A program made the position numbers and the translations under genes. The notes under the pieces were generated by a model. That model was not told the origin of the DNA. It did no database searches and was given only the letters and a program-made list of their open reading frames with translations. From contig PLXU01000121.1 in the NCBI GenBank assembly GCA_003151555.1, forward strand, positions 39,480 to 48,770: a stretch of DNA of 9,291 nucleotides, written 5' to 3'. Position 1 is the stretch's first letter, and every line of letters begins with the position of its first letter. Below are positions 5,960-9,291 of this stretch, piece after piece. Origin of the DNA: Acidimicrobiaceae bacterium (GTDB lineage Bacteria; Actinomycetota; Acidimicrobiia; Acidimicrobiales; RAAP-2).

Positions 5960-6598
5960 CTACTGCGGGTGGTGCACGGGCGCCAGTGCCTGGGCGCCGA
6001 CGCCGATGCTGATCACTGGATCCATCGAGGGCTTGAGCCAGCGCATCACGGCGTTCAGTTGATTGGCGGCGATGGACACGCAACCCTGCGTGGGCAAACC
6101 GTCGCTTACGTGGAGAAAAAATCCTGATCCGACGCCCTTGACCACTGGGTTCGTGTTGTAGTTGATGACGACGGCGTGCGCGTAGACGTAGCCCGAGTAG
6201 TAGAGATTCTCCGAATTCCCTCCCGGCGAGTACCGACTGATCACGAGGCGGTTGTAGCGCGTGGAGTTGGGATCCTCGTCCCACCAATCGTTGGGGCCCG
6301 CTCGAAAGTACGGCAACGCGGTGCCGTTGTTGGGCTCGTTGCCGAAGGCCTGGGTCAGCGTGAACACTCCGTCGGGAGTACGACGTCGACCCTCCCTCGT
6401 CGCACCGACCCCGCGCACGCCGACGAAGGCAATGAAGGGTCCGCTGACCTGCTTGTACTGGCCATCGTTCTCAAGTTGCCACGTGCGAAGCACGGCCACC
6501 TGCGATCGTGACGTCGCCGCCTGCACCGTCACGACCTGACCCGGCAACTGCGTCGCGGACGCCGCGGTCAGCGTGAACCCCAACCCGGGGCCCCCCAA
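5960..6598 (-). CDS. YkuD-type L,D-transpeptidase, probably secreted; start uncertain
   Basis: This is an L,D-transpeptidase catalytic-domain protein, the class that makes 3-3 peptidoglycan cross-links or anchors proteins to the wall outside the membrane. The minimal frame from TTG at 6598 gives 212 residues. It includes a TPDGVF segment (74-79), the family's T-P-x-G turn, and the active-site region GFFLHVSDGLPTQGCVSI with His173 and nucleophile Cys183; TQGC replaces the more common SHGC, as in many actinobacterial members. No classical signal peptide starts at the TTG, yet the in-frame codons just upstream read KLKLILVTSALGG, a good hydrophobic secretion signal. No ATG, GTG or TTG occurs between the upstream stop at 6779-6781 and 6598, so the true start may be an ATT (6637 or 6616), or a base may be missing. 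Its 5' end is divergent from the DUF4260 gene. Confidence 0.8.
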   Translation of the reverse strand: MGGPGLGFTLTAASATQLPGQVVTVQAATSRSQVAVLRTWQLENDGQYKQVSGPFIAFVGVRGVGATREGRRRTPDGVFTLTQAFGNEPNNGTALPYFRAGPNDWWDEDPNSTRYNRLVISRYSPGGNSENLYYSGYVYAHAVVINYNTNPVVKGVGSGFFLHVSDGLPTQGCVSIAANQLNAVMRWLKPSMDPVISIGVGAQALAPVHHPQ

Positions 6599-6821
6599 CG
6601 CACTCGTGACGAGAATGAGTTTTAGTTTCCCGGAAATAGCGAACTTCCCTTCGCGACACGCGACGCGATTTGAATGCGGTTGTTGTAGGCATCCTAAGTC
6701 CCACTCGTCGAATCCGGGATTGGCCCAGGTGGCGGCTTCCCGCTTTGCGAACCATTTCGGGGTACGAAGCGGAATCGATCAAATGCACTCGAAGACGTCG
6801 TCCGGGCAATAGGTTTAATCA
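6599..6821. other. Divergent intergenic spacer between L,D-transpeptidase and DUF4260 genes
   Basis: These 223 nt include the probable missing signal-peptide codons of the L,D-transpeptidase (about 6599-6637). They also hold a small inverted repeat GCGAA/TTCGC (6639-6654) and, at the right end, the DUF4260 -10 box. No RNA gene or further protein was recognised. Confidence 0.6.
6810..6815 (+). promoter_or_regulatory. -10 box of the DUF4260 gene, leaderless
   Basis: TAGGTT ends 6 nt before the ATG at 6822. No Shine-Dalgarno lies before that ATG, consistent with a leaderless transcript. Confidence 0.5.
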
Positions 6822-7220
6822 ATGGAACCAACGTACGTGACGGGCAAGCCTCGACGCTGGTTACGACTAGACGGCGCCGTACTTTTCATCGCCTCAATAC
6901 TGCTGTTTCGTCTGACCCATCAGGCGTGGTGGATCTATCCCGTGCTCTTGTTCGTTCCCGACGTGTTCATGCTCGGCTACCTGCGCGACACCAAGGTCGG
7001 CGCCTTCTTCTACAACGCGGGTCACACCTACCTACTGCCGGCGTTGACCATCCTTTACGGTTGGCACTACGGCCACGCCCTGGTATTGGCCATCGGCATC
7101 ATCTGGCTGGGCCACGTTGGTTTCGACCGTTTCGCCGGCTACGGGTTGAAGTACGACACGAGCTTTAAGAACACCCATCTCGGCAACCTTTTCAAATCGA
7201 AACTGCGTCAAAAGAGCTGA
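6822..7220 (+). CDS. DUF4260-family small integral membrane protein
   Basis: This 132-residue protein matches the DUF4260 family, small membrane proteins of unknown function. After a short basic N-terminus (GKPRRWLRLDG) come about four hydrophobic stretches: residues 19-31, 35-52, 66-80 and 85-99. Family hallmarks are visible in order: PDVFMLGYL near residue 45, VGAFFYNAGHTYLLP near 58-72, and the C-terminal LGHVGFDRFAGYGLKY followed by FKNTHLG. The conserved His residues in the NAGHTY and LGHVGFDR segments hint at a metal or haem site, but no function has been shown to my knowledge. The length is typical and the protein looks intact. It is transcribed alone, divergent from the L,D-transpeptidase and convergent with the DinB gene (58-nt gap). 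Confidence 0.85.
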   Translation: MEPTYVTGKPRRWLRLDGAVLFIASILLFRLTHQAWWIYPVLLFVPDVFMLGYLRDTKVGAFFYNAGHTYLLPALTILYGWHYGHALVLAIGIIWLGHVGFDRFAGYGLKYDTSFKNTHLGNLFKSKLRQKS

Positions 7221-7278
7221 CCCGACGGGCACCGGTTCACGGGGCCACTTCTGACGCGGACCCCAAAAGCAATCCTGG

Positions 7279-7785
7279 TTACTCGCTCGCAACCTTGACG
7301 AGTTCGCACACGATCTCGAGATGTCCGAGGTGATTGGCGTACTCCTGCAGAAGGTGAAGGAGGATCCGCTCGAGCGTCGGCGGTGCAGCCCCGTCCCAGC
7401 GAGGTCCCGGTTGGCCAATCGCCGCCAGGTCGTTGGACTCGATGATCGATCGACTGCGCGCGCCCTGGTCCTGCAGCGCGGCGACAAGTTCACGCAACGT
7501 TTCCGTCTCCTCAACGAACCAATGGTCCCCTTTCCCGTCACCCCAGGGCTCGGCGACGTCAATTCCCTCGAATCCCCATTCCAGCCATCGCAGCTCCACG
7601 TAGCGCAAATGCTTGAGCAACTGCAGCGGCGTCCAACCCGACGCGAGCCGGCTACGAGTCAGTTCAACCTCGGGTAGCTCCTCTACGCCCTCTACTATGC
7701 GCGCGCGGAAATAATCAAGGTACCGCTCGAAGACCTCGGACTGAGTTTCAATGAAGTCCGAAGGTTCCGGGAATGGTTGACTCAT
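7279..7785 (-). CDS. DinB-like/DUF664 four-helix-bundle protein
   Basis: This 168-residue protein fits the DinB superfamily, DUF664 branch. These four-helix bundles hold a divalent metal in a His triad and include thiol-dependent transferases, such as mycothiol- or bacillithiol-dependent enzymes. The expected layout is present: His59 in LLKHLRYVELRW on the second helix, then His152 and His155 in LLQEYANHLGHLEIV on the last helix. GWTPLQLLKHL is the typical entry to helix 2. The actual substrate and thiol are unknown; in actinomycetes mycothiol would be the natural candidate, but that is inference. The ATG at 7785 is the only canonical start at the expected position; it has no evident Shine-Dalgarno or close -10 box. 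It lies 93 nt downstream of the split-barrel gene on the same strand and may be co-transcribed with it. Confidence 0.85.
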   Translation of the reverse strand: MSQPFPEPSDFIETQSEVFERYLDYFRARIVEGVEELPEVELTRSRLASGWTPLQLLKHLRYVELRWLEWGFEGIDVAEPWGDGKGDHWFVEETETLRELVAALQDQGARSRSIIESNDLAAIGQPGPRWDGAAPPTLERILLHLLQEYANHLGHLEIVCELVKVASE

Positions 7786-7878
7786 GGTTCGCGCAAGGCA
7801 ATTGGGCGCCGCACGAGAGGCGATACGTCCGCTTGAACCTGACAGAGGCGATGTTCGAGAGGGCGCATTCGCGACTCT

Positions 7879-8298
7879 CTACACAGACCACGGCCCGACG
7901 CCGCCCACACGCTCGGGCGTGATGTGGATCACGTGACCGGGCGGCGGATTGGGCATCGGCGGAAACTTCACACCGGGTCCGAGGTAGAGCTCGGCTAGCC
8001 GTTGCAGCAGTTCTGGCGCACCGCCCTCCACTAGGCGAGCGTGGCCGTACACAATCAGGTAGTTCGCCATGCCGATCGGATTGGCACCGTCGGCTTCGAT
8101 GGTGAGCGCCACCCGCGGATCGCGCGCGATGTTGGCGACCTTGCGCCCGCCCATGAGGTGGCCCATGACGATGTCGTCTCCCTCTAGGCCAACCCAGACC
8201 AGACTCACCTGGGGGCTGCCATCCGGGTTGATCGTCGTGATGTGGGCCAGGCGCCCCGCCGTGAGGGCCCGTCTGGCGTCTTTGCTGAGCACGAACAT
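7879..8298 (-). CDS. PPOX-class F420-dependent/FMN split-barrel oxidoreductase (TIGR03618-like)
   Basis: This 139-residue protein belongs to the split beta-barrel flavin/deazaflavin family (PPOX or FDOR-B), close to Rv1155-like actinobacterial proteins that bind F420. The sequence begins with LSKDARRALTAGRLAHITTINPDGSPQVSLVWV, the standard first helix and barrel strands. The segment RKVANIARDPRVALTIEAD (about 52-70), which contacts the cofactor phosphate, follows. The C-terminal part has an AELYLGPG helix and ends with VIHITPERVGGVGPW, the usual last strand. Members reduce or oxidise small organic molecules or act as cofactor-binding proteins. A longer frame from ATG at 8316 exists, but a TATACT box ends 7 nt before the ATG at 8298, so the shorter start is preferred. 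The gene is divergent from the TfoX-domain gene. FMN versus F420 cannot be settled by eye. Confidence 0.87.
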   Translation of the reverse strand: MFVLSKDARRALTAGRLAHITTINPDGSPQVSLVWVGLEGDDIVMGHLMGGRKVANIARDPRVALTIEADGANPIGMANYLIVYGHARLVEGGAPELLQRLAELYLGPGVKFPPMPNPPPGHVIHITPERVGGVGPWSV

Positions 8299-8305
8299 GC
8301 TCGAA

Positions 8306-8311
8306 AGTATA
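8306..8311 (-). promoter_or_regulatory. -10 box of the split-barrel gene, leaderless; decides the start
   Basis: TATACT on the minus strand, the same hexamer as for the HxlR gene, ends 7 nt before the ATG at 8298. The alternative ATG at 8316 would lie upstream of this box and so could not be on the transcript. Confidence 0.6.
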
Positions 8312-8353
8312 AGCATCTCGAGTTCCAGAAAGCCGAACGTGACTAGGTGCTAC

Positions 8354-8359
8354 TACATT
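8354..8359 (+). promoter_or_regulatory. -10 box of the TfoX-domain gene, leaderless
   Basis: TACATT ends 6 nt before the GTG at 8366. There is no Shine-Dalgarno. This supports the GTG as start within a frame that is open far upstream. Confidence 0.45.
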
Positions 8360-8365
8360 CACGGT

Positions 8366-8695
8366 GTGGCCACCAACGCGAAATTCATCGCAACGATCCT
8401 GGACAAGATGTTCCCGATGGAGGTCTCCGCGAAACCAATGTTTGGCGAATACGGACTCTATTTTGAGGGCAAGAATTTCGCTTTGGTCTGCGACGACACA
8501 CTCTTCATCAAGGTCACCGCGCGGGGCGGCGAAATCGCCGGAAGAGTCACCCGTGCTTCGCCTTACCCGGGCGCAAAACCAGGGTTCAAGATCTCACCAT
8601 CCAAATTGAACGACCACGACTGGCTCATGGAGTTAGTGGAAGAAACGTCGCGCGCGCTGCCCTTGCCGAAGCCGCGAAAGAAGCGGATCACCTAG
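8366..8695 (+). CDS. TfoX/Sxy N-terminal-domain protein
   Basis: This 109-residue protein consists of a TfoX N-terminal domain and little else. The diagnostic stretch is VSAKPMFGEYGLYFEGKNFALVCDDTLFIKV (about 19-49), which forms the core strands. AGRVTRASPYPGAKPGFKI and a helix with WLMELVEETSRAL follow, and the tail is basic (PKPRKKR). In gammaproteobacteria TfoX/Sxy co-activates competence genes. Stand-alone N-terminal domains like this one are widespread in actinobacteria without known competence roles, so no such role is claimed. The frame is open about 300 nt upstream as an antisense shadow of the split-barrel gene, but similarity begins only around 8366. The GTG there has a TACATT box 6 nt before it. 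A 6-bp hairpin follows the stop codon directly. Confidence 0.83.
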   Translation: MATNAKFIATILDKMFPMEVSAKPMFGEYGLYFEGKNFALVCDDTLFIKVTARGGEIAGRVTRASPYPGAKPGFKISPSKLNDHDWLMELVEETSRALPLPKPRKKRIT

Positions 8696-8712
8696 TGCTT
8701 CACGCCGAAGCA
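8696..8712 (+). terminator. Hairpin directly after the TfoX-domain gene
   Basis: TGCTTC-ACGCC-GAAGCA is a perfect 6-bp stem with a 5-nt loop starting one base past the TAG stop. No T-tract follows, so this is a possible, non-canonical terminator. Confidence 0.4.
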
Positions 8713-8854
8713 ACGTAGTAGTCGCTAAACGTAAGGATTAACACCAAATGTCTGAATCTGCGCCGTCGTTTGTAGAGTCGTCCCCATTTTGCATTCATCG
8801 TAACGGGCTAGGCCACTGCGCGAGAAAACTCGGTCCCGCTCGTGGACAATGTTT

Positions 8855-8860
8855 TACACT
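8855..8860 (+). promoter_or_regulatory. -10 box of the DHFR-like gene, leaderless
   Basis: TACACT ends 6 nt before the ATG at 8867. No ribosome-binding site is visible upstream of that ATG. Confidence 0.5.
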
Positions 8861-8866
8861 CGCGAG

Positions 8867-9291
8867 ATGAGAAAAATTGTCCTGTTGATGCACGTCTCAC
8901 TCGATGGTTTCGTGGCGGGACCATCGGGAGCCATGGATTGGATACGAATCGACGACGAACTATGGGACTACGTAACAACCATCACGGACGGCGCCGACAC
9001 CGCTCTTTACGGAGCGAGGACGTATCAGATGATGGAGAGTTACTGGCCCACCGCTGGCCAGCAGCCCAACGCCACGAAGCACGACATCGACCACGCCCGA
9101 TGGGCCAACACTTCACAGAAGCTGGTCTTCTCCAAGACGCTGCGAACGACGAACTGGGACAAGACCAAAATCGTGGGGGAGAACTGGGTCGACGAGATAA
9201 CCCGACTCAAGGAGCAGCCCGGCAAAAACATGTTGATGCTCGGAAGCCCGTCGCTCGCTCAGAGTTTTATGGACTTAGGTTTGATCGACGA
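8867..9291 (+). CDS. Dihydrofolate reductase-like/RibD C-terminal-domain protein, 3'-truncated by window edge
   Basis: The frame opens at ATG 8867 and runs uninterrupted to the window edge, giving 141 complete codons. The start MRKIVLLMHVSLDGFVAGPSG is the classic first strand and loop of the RibD-C/DHFR-like fold (the V-S-L-D-G-F signature). ADTALYGARTYQMMESYWP matches the next conserved helix and the R-T-Y element, and KLVFSKTL is the usual strand. MLMLGSPSLAQSFMDLGLID is the nucleotide-binding Gly-rich segment near the C-terminus. These small proteins are presumed NAD(P)H-dependent reductases in the cytoplasm; most actinobacterial copies have unknown substrates and are not the folate enzyme. 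Roughly 40-50 residues are expected beyond the edge. The start is backed by a TACACT box 6 nt upstream. Confidence 0.9.
   Translation, partial: MRKIVLLMHVSLDGFVAGPSGAMDWIRIDDELWDYVTTITDGADTALYGARTYQMMESYWPTAGQQPNATKHDIDHARWANTSQKLVFSKTLRTTNWDKTKIVGENWVDEITRLKEQPGKNMLMLGSPSLAQSFMDLGLID

Noticed and set aside
7816..7850. GAGGCGAT occurring twice between the DinB and split-barrel genes.
   Set aside because: An 8-bp direct repeat in GC-rich DNA without further context is likely chance.
8069..8365. N-terminal extension of the TfoX-domain frame by about 99 residues.
   Set aside because: It is the antisense of the split-barrel gene, Ser/Arg/Pro-rich, and the TfoX domain begins only at about 8366.
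8748..8870. A 40-residue plus-strand ORF (starting MSESAPSF) whose TGA overlaps the DHFR-like ATG as ATGA.
   Set aside because: The ATGA overlap hints at coupling, but the DHFR-like gene has its own leaderless -10 box inside this ORF, the AAGGA upstream is too far from the ATG (about 11 nt), and the peptide has no recognisable features.
1..9291. Search for a CRISPR array, tRNA, IS ends or phage/defence genes.
   Set aside because: No regularly spaced repeats with unique spacers, no cloverleaf-like sequence, no transposase or integrase motifs and no nuclease/NTPase defence modules were seen; the only tandem repeat is the coding 9-bp repeat at 5521-5690.

Overview
The window looks like chromosomal DNA from a high-GC Gram-positive bacterium, most likely an actinomycete (Actinomycetota; an Acidimicrobiia-like lineage is possible but not proven). 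The reasons are GC-rich coding sequence, an F420/PPOX-type split-barrel protein, a DUF664/DinB protein, a DUF4260 membrane protein, and an unusually consistent leaderless promoter layout: a TANNNT -10 box ends 6-7 nt before the start codon of seven genes. Twelve protein-coding genes are supported, and the two at the window edges are partial. No tRNA, rRNA, CRISPR array, insertion sequence or phage gene was seen. No gene-free stretch exceeds 300 bases; the longest is the 223-nt divergent spacer at 6599-6821.

Left part (3-5317): the 3' end of trhO, a rhodanese-type tRNA hydroxylase, converges on an HxlR/DUF24 regulator. That regulator is divergent from a DHA2-type MFS efflux pump. The 53-bp spacer between their starts holds both leaderless promoters and a perfect 13-bp palindrome that is probably the regulator's operator. 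A PaaI-type thioesterase follows the pump in an apparent operon (11-nt gap, strong Shine-Dalgarno). An extended-SDR reductase with its own Shine-Dalgarno comes next. It converges with only 10 nt to spare on a TauE/SafE anion exporter. A regulator with the conserved N-terminal Cys, an efflux pump, a thioesterase and a reductase would fit an electrophile or xenobiotic response, but that is inference.

Middle part (5318-6821): a small single-pass membrane protein carries about 19 consecutive Ser-centred tripeptide repeats and has hairpins at its 3' end. Next to it is a YkuD-type L,D-transpeptidase whose true start codon is unclear. Both lie on the minus strand and both suggest cell-envelope roles.

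Right part (6822-9291): small single-domain genes, namely a DUF4260 membrane protein, a DinB/DUF664 protein, an F420/PPOX-type split-barrel protein divergent from a TfoX N-terminal-domain protein, and at the right edge a partial RibD-C/DHFR-like reductase. Most of these have leaderless promoters, which fix their starts, in two cases at a different position from the longest possible reading frame.
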